Positions 1 to 8,456 are shown, numbered from the stretch's first letter. The stretch is 12,738 nt of DNA from Phoronis ovalis (GCA_028565635.1 JAOXYB010042738.1:1-12738), one strand, 5' to 3'. The notes: generated from the letters alone by a model not told the origin. Numbers and translations: made by a program.

Positions 1-361
1 TATTTCAAACCAGCATAACTAGTACCAGTACTTTTTCAATGTCATTGCCACTGGTGTTATATATAATTTATAAAGCAAACCTAATTAAGCTAAAACTACC
101 CTGATTCAATGTAACTTGATGGGACAAGTCAGCAGATGCCATTAAGTCCTAATTGTATGATGATACCATCAAAAACAAACTATTTCAAGATTGCAGCTAC
201 ACTTTACACTGTAATGACTTGTTTTAGCACTAAACGACCTTAGTCAATCAATCAGTAAGGGGGCGCCCGGTGACATACAAAAATTGGTCGCACTTTCTTT
301 TCCTAAATACAACATCAGGCCTTTGAAAAATCCTGGCAACTTGCGCCAGTGATAAACCAAC
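1..361 (-). other. SSR1: SSR1 intron 2 (partial)
   Basis: This is the intron downstream of SSR1 exon 2; the next exon lies outside the window. It holds a GC-rich palindrome, GGGCGCCC at 261-268, beside a duplicated AATC (242-253), in otherwise AT-rich DNA. I see no other feature in it. Confidence 0.6.
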
Positions 362-504
362 CTGTTCCCCTGTGGTGACCGTTTCCGAGTCAGTATCTGC
401 AGTATCTTCTGCATCGGCTTCTTCATCCTCCACGGCAACATCTTCTTCTTCACCTTCCACAGTATCGGCATCTTCAGCAGCATACACGACACCAGGTGAA
501 CCTC
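362..504 (-). other. SSR1: SSR1 exon 2 (acidic lumenal segment)
   Basis: The acceptor reads TTTCTATGTTTCAG|GAGG, with AG at 506-505. The exon reads G|GA GGT TCA CCT in phase 1 and runs 47 full codons to GAA CAG. The donor is CAG|GTTGGT at 361-356 and leaves phase 0. About 20 of the 38 residues encoded from position 36 onward are Glu or Asp. The frame stays open beyond this donor to a stop near 248. That read-through stretch is not acidic and not TRAP-like, so I end the exon at 362. Confidence 0.78.
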
Positions 505-1821
505 CTGAAACATAGAAATCAAACTGTATTAACATTTTTTTAAAATAATGTCAGTGATTTTCTCTTATAAAAAATATATGTTGTAAACATTTTCATAGTA
601 TTATAGTAGTCTTAATTAATTGTTGACATTTATATAAAAGGTTCATCAGAACAACTTCACAACAGCATGTTATTTTGATTAATAGTTTTTAAATTTGAAC
701 TTTTGTTTGTTCTAGTTGCGTTTATGCTTTGTACTTTGGAACGGAGATAAATTGATGTACGGTACTCGTGTGGTGCGTCCTCAGAAAACATTGCTAATCA
801 GACACTAGCTGTAGCTCATACAGTTTAAAAACCAGACAGATAATCCAGCTAGAAAAACTCCAGCTTGTCATAACTGTGCAGTATACTATATGACTAAAGG
901 CAGTGTAGTCAGCCCAAATGCCTACAGTATACATCATGGGACAAAACAGTATCATAATGCCTCATACAACTTTGAATAAATGTTTCTCTAGTTCAAACTA
1001 TGCCATTTTTAAATTGCTATTAATACCAAACATACATAGGAAATAAAAGAGTAAACAGCATAACCATGTGGTTATCATAACCTAGGTAACGTTTTATAAA
1101 TTAGAAATATCCATGTCACACCACTGAATAAGCTTACATAAGTTTCCTTTTCACCATTGAATGTATATAGTTATTCAATTTCAAGTTAAGGTAAAGTATC
1201 ACATGCGGCATAAAGGACCTGTTTAAATTTGTTTCGTAATTCTATTATATCGACTATCTCAAAAGGTCACCGCTTTTATTGTCCAGGCCAGTCAGATTCC
1301 TATATAACACTTCGTAATAGCAATCAAGTGCATGCAAAGCACAGAAAACAAATTCAAGTCACTAATAACATCTAATGACAACATTATTACTTTAACTTAA
1401 CCAGAATCAGATACATTTACATAATGCTAAAGTTAATTTTAATAAAATTAGACAAAATTATATATTCTACAAACAACTGTAGTTTCATATCAAAACAATC
1501 GACGTCCAGTTTGTTTTGAGAAAAAGTTATATGGGTACAAAACTTTTTTTATTATAACACGTTACATAAAACTTTACCGCGTATATACAGAAATATCTTG
1601 CGATTGCAAGAGGCGAACTGCAGTATCCCACAATTTGATAAATTGTAGTGAAAGAGTCCACATCAACTGTTAGTTTTGCCACGTACACAGATCTATAAAG
1701 TAACCGGTTATAGCTAATGGGACAACTTTGTTTTAAAATACGTACCGCTTCCAGCCAACATAAGTGTTGACGGTAACACCAGGAGCAAAACTAAGAGAAA
1801 CTTTCCTAGTATCGATTTCAT
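362..1821 (-). CDS. SSR1: Translocon-associated protein alpha (TRAP-alpha), N-terminal 73 residues in two exons; the rest lies beyond the left edge
   Basis: TRAP-alpha is a type I membrane protein of the endoplasmic reticulum. In the TRAP complex it sits beside the Sec61 channel and helps certain signal sequences start translocation. Seen here: join 1821-1746 and 504-362 (76 + 143 nt) gives 73 codons with an intact frame across a phase-1 intron. Residues 1-25 (MKSILGKFLLVLLLVLPSTL then MLAGS) form a signal peptide with one early lysine and a Leu/Val core. Residues 26-35 are Gly/Ser/Ala-rich. Residues 36-66 are highly acidic, alternating Glu/Asp with Ala, Val and Thr. This order matches vertebrate SSR1: signal peptide with an LVFPATVLF-like core, a short Gly-containing linker, then a Glu/Asp-rich lumenal segment. 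The Ig-like lumenal domain, membrane span and basic cytosolic tail are not in the window. Another ER protein with an acidic N-terminus is possible, but the segment-by-segment match makes SSR1 much the best call. Confidence 0.82.
505..1745 (-). other. SSR1: SSR1 intron 1 (1,241 nt)
   Basis: It is bounded by donor GTACGT at 1745-1740 and acceptor CAG ending at 505. The sequence is AT-rich and I find no exon in it. A small inverted repeat, CTTGC-GATT-GCAAG, lies at 1597-1610. I see no open frame of note on either strand and no recognisable mobile element. Confidence 0.7.
1746..1821 (-). other. SSR1: SSR1 exon 1, coding part (signal peptide)
   Basis: The start ATG is at 1821-1819 and 25 codons plus one base follow. 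The exon ends GCG|GTACGT, a good splice donor at 1745-1740, which leaves phase 1. The probable 5' UTR continues upstream (higher coordinates) to about 1937. No other ATG in this frame precedes a signal-peptide-like run. The exon encodes the full hydrophobic core, so signal cleavage would fall near the exon end or in the first residues of exon 2. Confidence 0.8.
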
Positions 1822-1932
1822 GTTAGATTTCGACTAATACAACCGCTACGGAGAGGATGGGCTAGGATATTTCACCTAGCTGACAACAAATTTCCTGTGC
1901 CAATATGGCAGGGTCCAAAAGGAAGTTGTAGT

Positions 1933-1939
1933 AGAATGA
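1933..1939 (-). promoter_or_regulatory. Candidate initiator (SSR1 transcription start about 1937)
   Basis: The minus strand reads TCATTCT, fitting YYANWYY with the A at 1937. This would give a 116-nt 5' UTR. It is supported only by its spacing from the TATA-like element. Confidence 0.35.
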
Positions 1940-1960
1940 GACCGAGGCAAGCCGGTTCCC

Positions 1961-1973
1961 AATATATTTTTAA
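1961..1973 (-). promoter_or_regulatory. TATA-like element of SSR1
   Basis: The minus strand reads TTAAAAATATATT. The TATAT core starts at 1966, 29 nt upstream of the best initiator match at 1939-1933, the spacing expected of a TATA box. Confidence 0.4.
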
Positions 1974-1980
1974 CCCGTTG

Positions 1981-1985
1981 ATTGG
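1981..1985 (-). promoter_or_regulatory. CCAAT box with full NF-Y consensus
   Basis: The minus strand reads GACCAATCA, which fits the NF-Y consensus RRCCAATSR in full. It lies 44-48 nt upstream of the proposed SSR1 start. Confidence 0.5.
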
Positions 1986-2024
1986 TCAAAAGTCCAGACA
2001 GCAAAGGTCGTGAACCTGAATTAC

Positions 2025-2035
2025 CCAATCATTGG
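2025..2035. promoter_or_regulatory. Palindromic double CCAAT box
   Basis: CCAATCATTGG is a perfect 11-bp palindrome with one CCAAT on each strand sharing a central base. The position midway between divergent genes suits a bidirectional element. The flanks fit the extended NF-Y consensus less well than the site at 1981. Confidence 0.45.
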
Positions 2036-2056
2036 AAGCTTTACAAATTGAGAAAT

Positions 2057-2064
2057 ATGCAAAT
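2057..2064 (+). promoter_or_regulatory. Octamer motif (POU-domain site)
   Basis: ATGCAAAT is an exact match to the octamer bound by POU-family factors. It lies about 40-60 nt upstream of the plausible start region of the plus-strand gene, a typical octamer position. Confidence 0.45.
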
Positions 2065-2089
2065 GATACAGTTCACAAGGTGTTTCCCG

Positions 2090-2121
2090 GTATTCAGCTG
2101 TAGTTAAGTCAGTCTGTAACG
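2090..2121 (+). other. Probable non-coding exon 1 of the divergent plus-strand gene (5' end approximate)
   Basis: The right boundary is a near-ideal donor, AACG|GTAAGTG, at 2122. The left boundary is a guess from the promoter signals: a match to the initiator consensus at 2109-2115 would leave only 11 nt, so transcription more likely starts some tens of bases earlier. The stretch has no ATG, so it would be pure 5' UTR, consistent with the start codon in the exon at 5941. Confidence 0.4.
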
Positions 2122-4476
2122 GTAAGTGAAATCTTTTGCAGATTTTCTGAGGTCATAAATCGCAAATCATCATCAAAGTAGTGAAAACTTTTTTTATAAG
2201 CTGCAAAGAACTGATGTGGCATAAGAAAATAATTGTTGCATGTTAAATTTGTGCACTTTGAGTAAATTATTACAACGGTATTTTGAGTGGGTTGGTATTT
2301 GGTTGTATGGGTCGGAAATGCTTGTGCTCTACTCGTACTGGTGAGTCTTAGCGTGTCTGGGCAACTGAAAATTTTGGTTATGTTATCTGCTCACATTGCT
2401 TGATTGTTTACAAGTTTATTGTAATTTCAGCTTTTGTGTTTTGATCTGTTAGCCACTATAAAAAAACACCTGTCTGGGCGATAAATACTGTTGTTTACAA
2501 AGTAATGGAGTGTAAAATTTTAGATTGTTCGTAGCTTTTCTCATGTACGCAAATGCGGGATATAAATATTAAGAACTTGAAAGTCAACGTAGATGCCCCT
2601 GAAATGTCCGTACTTCTCGTAAATATTTTTTAAAATTTGTAATGTCATGATATTTGTATGTTATGCTTAAACTGAACAGCTCCCATACTGTCCAGCAAAA
2701 TAGTTCCCAAATATCCCAGACATCACTTAGTCATCCTGTACATGTAAATCAACATATTTAAGTGTACTATACGTTTACTACGTCAATGACTCACTTAATT
2801 CACTTGAACTTTTTTTCTCGTATATCATATACATTAAGTACATTGTGTGTATACACATTAACTTGTTCCAGTCCACATAAAAATGCCCATATATCCATTG
2901 GTAGTGTTACGTTATAATAAGATCCTCCATCATGAACACGGCTAATTATTGATTTGTAGATCACTACATTCTACACACCACTCTTTGACGTAGTACAAGG
3001 TATTTACCTGGTAGACTGGAAACGAAACTGTATAAAACAAGTACTGCACTTTGTATCGCATATATATCAAAGTTTAATACCGTCATGCTATTTATTATAA
3101 TTAATGTAAATTGTCAATAGCGATGATCTGTACAGGTATATAATGTTGTACATACTAAGTTTGTGTTGACATTTTGTGTCATATTGTAGGACCCATCACT
3201 CTTAATTTATATGAAGTATTATTAATAGGTATATCAGAGCTAATTGTAATTTGTAATGAAAGACTAGAGTAATTGTTCATAAACATGGTTCTAAACTAGA
3301 ATACTGTCCAAAATGTGCTGATAATGACACCATTCCTTTAAAAATAATGTCAGTAATTTAGTGAATAATACTATTTAAGATATTTGCCCAAACTTGCTTC
3401 AGATAATACTGTTTACTACTCAAGAAATCAGCTTGTAAGATAACATTATTAGTGTTGATGTTGTTGAAATCAAATCAGAACGGATAGTAATATTTTGCCG
3501 CTGTAGCCTTAGGCTGCATGCATACTATATAGAACCTGTGATTATCACAACTTCATTAACCAGTTTAGATGTATTACTTAAATGTGGGAGGCTTTCTATG
3601 ACTCATAATAATAGAGCACACTTAACCTGTTTGCATGGCTCCTGATGGATTATATTTGAGGCATTGAAAACACAGACTAGTAAATAACTTGATAGTAGTC
3701 TATAAATAGATTGTAGTACTACTAACAACTGCTGCACAGCTGAAAGGGTCACTGCAAGTATCAATTTCTGTGTTATTTCTGGAATATGATAAAATTATGT
3801 AATTAAATATTTATCAGGTCTGAATTGTTTGGGAAAAAGGCTTTGATTAAGTGGAAAATTCTTTAGCTGAATTTTTAGTAAAGTCTCAGTTTATTTCACT
3901 GTTAGGTACTGACTATGTTTTAAAGACGTTTGCTATCTGGAAGCTTAGTTCGGATTACTTCTAACCTCTCTTTTTCCCTAGGTTTGGCCGATAGACCCTA
4001 ATGAGAGAAATCCAATAAGGAGTATCTAAATACACACTTGCTAGTTTATGATTTTGAATGGTACATTTTTTTGAATTAGTGTACGATAATTAATAGATAT
4101 CTGATTCATTGTGTTGTTAAACAGCTTTATTTTTAAATACACCATATTTCAATATTTTAAACGATAAATAAATAATCTCTTCGAGGTGCAAAATGTGAAC
4201 TCGATGCACATAACCCCGTGTCTTATATTCATAGGTTTGTAAAAAGCTTCCAGATGTATGTGCATAGTCTCTTTGCTCTTTCAAAAATATTTACATGCAA
4301 ACTAAACTGTTTAGCTGAGGGTTCATTAGTAGGAAGTGATAATTGTTTGATTTATCTTGGTACTTTGCACTCCATTGTCTTGTTAAGAGTAGCTATCTGT
4401 GTTGCCTCCTTTTATCTAACTTTTAAGTGGGGGCAAGCAAATTGTGTTCATCCTAGAGAATAGTTTCATAAGACTT

Positions 4477-4851
4477 ATGGAAAGTCCCAGTGTATTTAGT
4501 CATTCTCAGGTGATCTTGTGGTTATATATAATAACAACTTGTGTAGATTCCTATATAGGGCAGCTTTTTTTATTGGGGCATAAATTATCAAAGTTTACCT
4601 GTACATACAAACCATTCCTGTTGTTAAATCCTAGAATTTTTAGAACAAAGTGCAAATTGTTCAATTGGATGATTCACAAATGCTATGGAATGTTAACATT
4701 TTTTGCAGGATTAATTTGTGGTTTGACGAAAACAGTTGCACCTGTGTATCTAGCTATTGTGAAGAGGAAGTACAGGTGGAAGCAGTGTTTTACCAAATAT
4801 AAGAAGCTGATACATGGTCAGATCTGTAATACTATCGTAACACCTTTATAG
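4477..4851 (+). other. Unexplained 124-codon open frame inside intron 1
   Basis: ATG at 4477 opens 124 codons to TAG at 4849-4851; the frame is open without an ATG from 4444. The product would have two hydrophobic stretches (near residues 10-30 and 72-94) and a basic tail. I recognise no family. Base composition is like the surrounding intron, the ATG context is not striking, and no promoter is evident. It is probably fortuitous but longer than most chance frames here. Confidence 0.12.
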
Positions 4852-5920
4852 GTAAATAGACTGTGACATTTTAGACAACTTTGCACCAATGAAGTAGGCA
4901 CTACGTATACTTATATATAATGAATTATGTTGTAAAACATATTATAACTAGTCATTGTTATGCAAATAATTCATTTTTGAGTTGACTAGTCTGTTTTTCG
5001 TTTTTAATGCATGTCTTCCTTGGGGAAAACCTCTGGGAAATTTTTTGTAGGAAAATGTGTCACTTTGATTTTCTGACTGTTGAAAACTGCAGTCTCTAAA
5101 TATAGAGAATTGGCATTGTCACATTAAAAATAAGGCTGCTTCCTTCATACCATTCGTCACCTATGATCTGCAGGAATCAACTGAACAATGTCCATTAGAA
5201 TATGCATTTACAGGCTAGAAATTTGCATGATCTTTGCTCTTTTTGCTACTTTTACTGGAGATAAATGCTGCCATGTGCAAAATTTCATGTTAATAGTATT
5301 TGACATTTTTGATTTCAGATCATTATTTATTTGTCTAAAAAATAAATGTCTGATTACTATAATAATGAAAATTGGTAACATGTGTTGGTTTTATAAAAAA
5401 CTACCATAGGTCTTTGTAACTGTACTTCCTGTAAAACCATTTATTTCCTTTCTTGAAATATTAATTAAAACGAGTCCCAAATTTCTGCCTGCTAAATTAC
5501 AAGGTTTCTTTGCAGTTTTGTATACTTAGTGTCCCCATGCAAATTTGGCTGGGACTAAAGTTTACATCGACTTATTATTAAGGTTAATGTGTGGGTGTAT
5601 TAAAAACTGGAACTATTCTGCTTCATAAATGATGAGCAAGTTTAAGATTACTGGTGTCATGTAAAATTCTTTATATTGATTGTCTGATCCCTAGTTCTGC
5701 TAGCTGGACCACAATTTGTTATATTTGCTTATGTGCAAGTTTATGAAAATGTGATACCATTTACAGTAACTTGTTCAAACTTACAGATCTGCTGGTGCTG
5801 CTGAAGTCCGAAATATTGGAATATTTTACATTGTGTGTTAGAAACAGGGATGGTGTACTTATAGAGAATAACATAGCTAGGTATTAAAATTTTTAAGTGC
5901 ATGTTTTTTTTGCATTTTCA

Positions 5921-5940
5921 GCTATCTCACCATTTTTTAG
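5921..5940 (+). other. Tandem splice acceptors 19 nt apart
   Basis: AG dinucleotides at 5920-5921 and 5939-5940 each follow a pyrimidine-rich run (TTTTTTTTGCATTTTCAG, then CTATCTCACCATTTTTTAG). Both leave the main frame unchanged because they lie upstream of ATG 5957. They would change the 5' UTR by 19 nt. Confidence 0.4.
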
Positions 5941-5944
5941 ACTG

Positions 5945-5950
5945 ATGTAA
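5945..5950 (+). promoter_or_regulatory. Minimal upstream ORF (AUG immediately followed by UAA)
   Basis: ATGTAA lies in frame with, and 12 nt upstream of, the start codon at 5957, with only GGAGTA between. It is inside the exon whichever of the two acceptors is used. Start-stop elements can stall or recycle ribosomes and lower translation of the main frame. The sequence is certain; its use depends on the exon model. Confidence 0.45.
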
Positions 5951-5956
5951 GGAGTA

Positions 5957-6044
5957 ATGTCATCAACGCAATCGGTGAACGGGGACAACGCTTTAGGAGA
6001 GCAGGAAAAAAGACCATTACATAATAGTGGTTCTGGTAATTTAG
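5957..6044 (+). CDS. First coding exon of an unidentified plus-strand gene
   Basis: The exon begins after an acceptor at 5940 (CACCATTTTTTAG|A) or 5921 (TTTGCATTTTCAG|C) and ends with a strong donor, TTAG|GTAAGTG, at 6045. ATG at 5957 has G at -3 and is protected by an in-frame TAA at 5948-5950. The 88 nt encode 29 residues plus one base (phase 1), beginning MSSTQSVNGDNALGEQEKRP and ending LHNSGSGNL. The peptide is rich in Ser, Asn, Gly, Glu and Gln and has no hydrophobic segment, as in a disordered N-terminus of a nuclear or cytosolic protein. I do not recognise the family. Later exons are probably beyond the window. Support comes from a good acceptor, an optimal donor, a clean start, and the promoter-proximal donor at 2122. 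Confidence 0.55.
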
Positions 6045-6070
6045 GTAAGTGACAATATGGACTTATGTTA

Positions 6071-6090
6071 TTCCCCCCCCCCTCCTCCCC
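6071..6090 (+). repeat. C-tract (G-rich on the minus strand)
   Basis: A 20-bp pure pyrimidine stretch includes ten consecutive C (6073-6082) and then TCCTCCCC. It starts 26 nt after the splice donor at 6045. The minus strand has enough G runs to consider a G-quadruplex. Confidence 0.7.
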
Positions 6091-7390
6091 GGAGCGAAAA
6101 TCAAGATTTGTGTGAGTTCACAAAATGTCTTGAAATACTCAAAATTCAATGTCTAATGATATGTTGGTATATTTATTTGAACTTTATCATAACTTTACCT
6201 AAACAGTATTTGAACTTTCCGTCTAATGTAACATTTCAGGTTGGTTGTCTGCTTCAAAATCATGTCAGCACAAAAGGTTTTAAAAGCTTGCTTTATATTT
6301 TGTGCAATATGTAACTTGTTTGAAAAAAAGAACATAAATTTTAAACACTGGGTAAAATTAAAATATTCCATTAAAATAATGAAATTGCTCCTGTAGGTGT
6401 CGATAAGAATGGATTATTTAAACATTTGCATTGATTTTAGCTCTACAGTACTTCATGTAATCCTAAAACGAATGACTTCATAAGGTTATATGGGTGATAA
6501 CTTTTTAAATATTTACAAATTATGTTGCCATTGATAAACTGTATTTGTTCAATAAGGACAAGTTACTGCACAGTACTGTGAAGGTTTTCAACTAGTTTAA
6601 GGTATTTTTGATTTTAAAATGAACTGATTAATTGGTAGCTATGGTGTACATGTAGGATATGATGCCATAACCAGGAAGCCAGGCTTTTAGTGACTGGCAG
6701 TACTTCCATTACAACACTTTATATAAGGGCTTAAAAGTTCATATATCGTAGTACGTACCCCTATTATTCAATAAGAAATATTAAAATTTTTTGCCAATGT
6801 CTTACGTTACTGTACTATGATACACAATGTAATTACGTTTTGTTGCGAGCGACAGTTTGGTTGTGTCATTGAATTTTGTTAAGTATTTGAAATAGTGGGT
6901 GATTGGCTTGATCAAAAATAATATTAGCAATAAAAGTGACTGATAAAGTAACTTGAGGGCTATGAAAGAAAATTGGCAGAAAACCAACCTTATTAGATCG
7001 TGAACCATGTTAATTTTTGTGTTTTCTGGCTCTGTGCTCTGAATTAAGATGCTCTTAAGTCAGAATTTTGAAATCTAAATTCTGAAAAAGTACCTTTTCT
7101 GTATGATTATGATTCATACTCAGATGTTGCATTTTTTGTGATGACTTTGGAGCACCTGTTGCAATAAGTAGACTTTGTTTGTATATCCTCCCATGTTGTG
7201 TTAGTAACCAGCTACTGCACCATATGGATCTAATTGGTTTCCAGGCCATGGATTCTATGTTTAGTTTTGAGATAAAGTCCAGAAACCATATGCTACCTCA
7301 TATATTCTAATACTATGAACCATGCACGTATGTGTAGTAAACCAAGTGTCAGGCACCTTAATTACAGCATGTTGGTTTAGGAACATATAA

Positions 7391-7475
7391 CAGGCAAACA
7401 ACATTTTATAAGGGGGATTCTTCAAATAATTTGGTTTTGGAATGGTGCAGGCATGTAATACATGTAGAATGAGAA
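7391..7475 (+). repeat. Direct repeat copy A (about 85 bp, partner 172 bp downstream)
   Basis: It aligns without gaps to copy B at +172. The core at 7416-7444 is 29 bp identical in both copies, beginning GATTCTTCAAATAATTTG. The flanks match at most positions. It is a diverged local duplication or two members of one dispersed family. Confidence 0.75.
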
Positions 7476-7562
7476 AACTATGTTACTGCTTTTAGACTAA
7501 TTGTTTATTATAAAGTGCAATAATGCAGTTAAGAACATAATTAATTGCAATCACATAGTAAT

Positions 7563-7647
7563 GAAGCAAACAAAAATTTTGTAGACAGATTCTTCAAATA
7601 ATTTGGTTTTGGAATGCTGTAGGTGTGTAGTACCTGTATACTGAAAA
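7563..7647 (+). repeat. Direct repeat copy B
   Basis: Second copy of the 85-bp unit. The identical 29-bp core is at 7588-7616. Downstream similarity fades after about 7650, though both copies are later followed by AAGTGCA/AAGGTGCA-like sequence, which suggests that the duplicated segment was originally close to 172 bp. Confidence 0.75.
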
Positions 7648-7692
7648 AATTCCAGTACCGTTCTATAATTACAAGGTGCATTGCTTAGGTAC

Positions 7693-7710
7693 CTGTCTAG
7701 TCTGTCTAGT
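7693..7710 (+). repeat. 9-bp tandem duplication
   Basis: CTGTCTAGT is present twice head to tail. Confidence 0.8.
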
Positions 7711-8456
7711 ATATTTTGTAAGAGGAGAAACACCGGTTTTGTTTGGTTTGAAAATGTCTTTTGAAAAAGACTCTCTGCAAGACATTTTTCAAAACACTGC
7801 CACAGACAGTAACTTCAACTGAATTACAAGAAGGTAAATATGCAGCACATGTGTTTTTCTTTTAGGATACTAGTATCACAAATATTCAAGGAACAAATTT
7901 ATTATCTTGTCAGTTATGATTAGTACACATGCAATTTACTGCCAAGGTAAGACTTGAATTCTCTCAGATTTCCGCACAGTTGCCTTGCCATATGAAAATT
8001 CTATGTTGCACCCTGGGAAGTCTTGTGACTAACAACACTAGATCTTATTAAGAACCTCATGACAGGCAGAAAACCACAGAACCATCTAGTAACCTAAACT
8101 CAGCTGACATTATGAAACCTGCTGACATCTCTGTGCTCAAATGAACTCAATTGAAATACGGTTTTTAAGAAATTATAAAATTTGTGTATAATTGACTTAT
8201 AATTACTTTGTGGTGTATTCAAATAGTAACTGTATTGTTTTTTACCGAGTAATTGGTCATCTCTGCTATTGATGCATTGTTGCAGAACAGAATTTTTAAG
8301 GAGATGAGGTTTGATACAGACGAGTGCTCATAAATAAAATTGCATAATTACTGCATAGTGGTTAAAACTATTTGCACAATAATTTTTAAAACCAGTGATG
8401 CAATGTCATTATTGCTGGTACTATGTTTCATAATTAATGGCATTCGTCTTAGTATT

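Larger units (their letters stand above)
1822..2090. promoter_or_regulatory. Shared bidirectional promoter between SSR1 (-) and the divergent gene (+)
   Basis: The SSR1 start codon (1821) and the first donor of the plus-strand gene (2122) are only 300 bp apart and diverge. The interval is richer in CpG than its surroundings. It carries three CCAAT-type sites (minus strand 1985-1981 and the palindrome at 2025-2035), an octamer at 2057-2064, and a TATA-like/initiator pair facing SSR1. I found no ER-stress element (CCAAT-N9-CCACG) or ATTGG-N-CCACG, although SSR1 is an ER gene that might have had one. Transcript starts are inferred, not observed. Confidence 0.6.
2122..5940 (+). other. Intron 1 of the plus-strand gene (about 3.8 kb)
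   Basis: It runs from donor GTAAGT at 2122 to tandem acceptors at 5921 or 5940. It is AT-rich, with T enriched on the plus strand. It contains an alternative donor (ACTG|GTGAGT, 2341), an orphan strong acceptor (3981), a 124-codon ATG-initiated frame (4477-4851) and a TACATGTA palindrome (2739-2746). I identified no mobile element. The joining of these exons is inferred from splice signals only. Confidence 0.4.

Noticed and set aside
244-522. Second open frame antiparallel-strand-matched to SSR1 exon 2 (another phase of the minus strand)
   Set aside because: It is a shadow of the acidic SSR1 exon. The GAA/GAT-rich codons leave the shifted frame free of stops.
2307-2340. Alternative first coding exon, ATG then MGRKCLCSTRT before donor GTGAGT
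   Set aside because: Joining to the exon at 5922 or 5941 gives a prompt stop. The donor is good, so it may be an alternative non-coding start, but coding use is unsupported.
5787-5880. Possible exon (TTACAG acceptor to CTAG|GTATTA donor) with a 32-codon open frame running from 5789
   Set aside because: Joined to either acceptor before the coding exon it stops at once, and it has no ATG. At most it would be an optional 5' UTR exon, with mediocre splice sites.
6057-6314. 85-codon frame beginning just after the donor at 6045, with a proline run
   Set aside because: The proline run is only the C-tract. The rest has intronic composition, and the optimal donor at 6045 places it in an intron.
7740-7833. 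Small frame MSFEKDSLQDIFQNTATDSN and a donor-like AAG|GTAAAT
   Set aside because: It has 22 codons only, no acceptor of quality and no phase match to the upstream exon.
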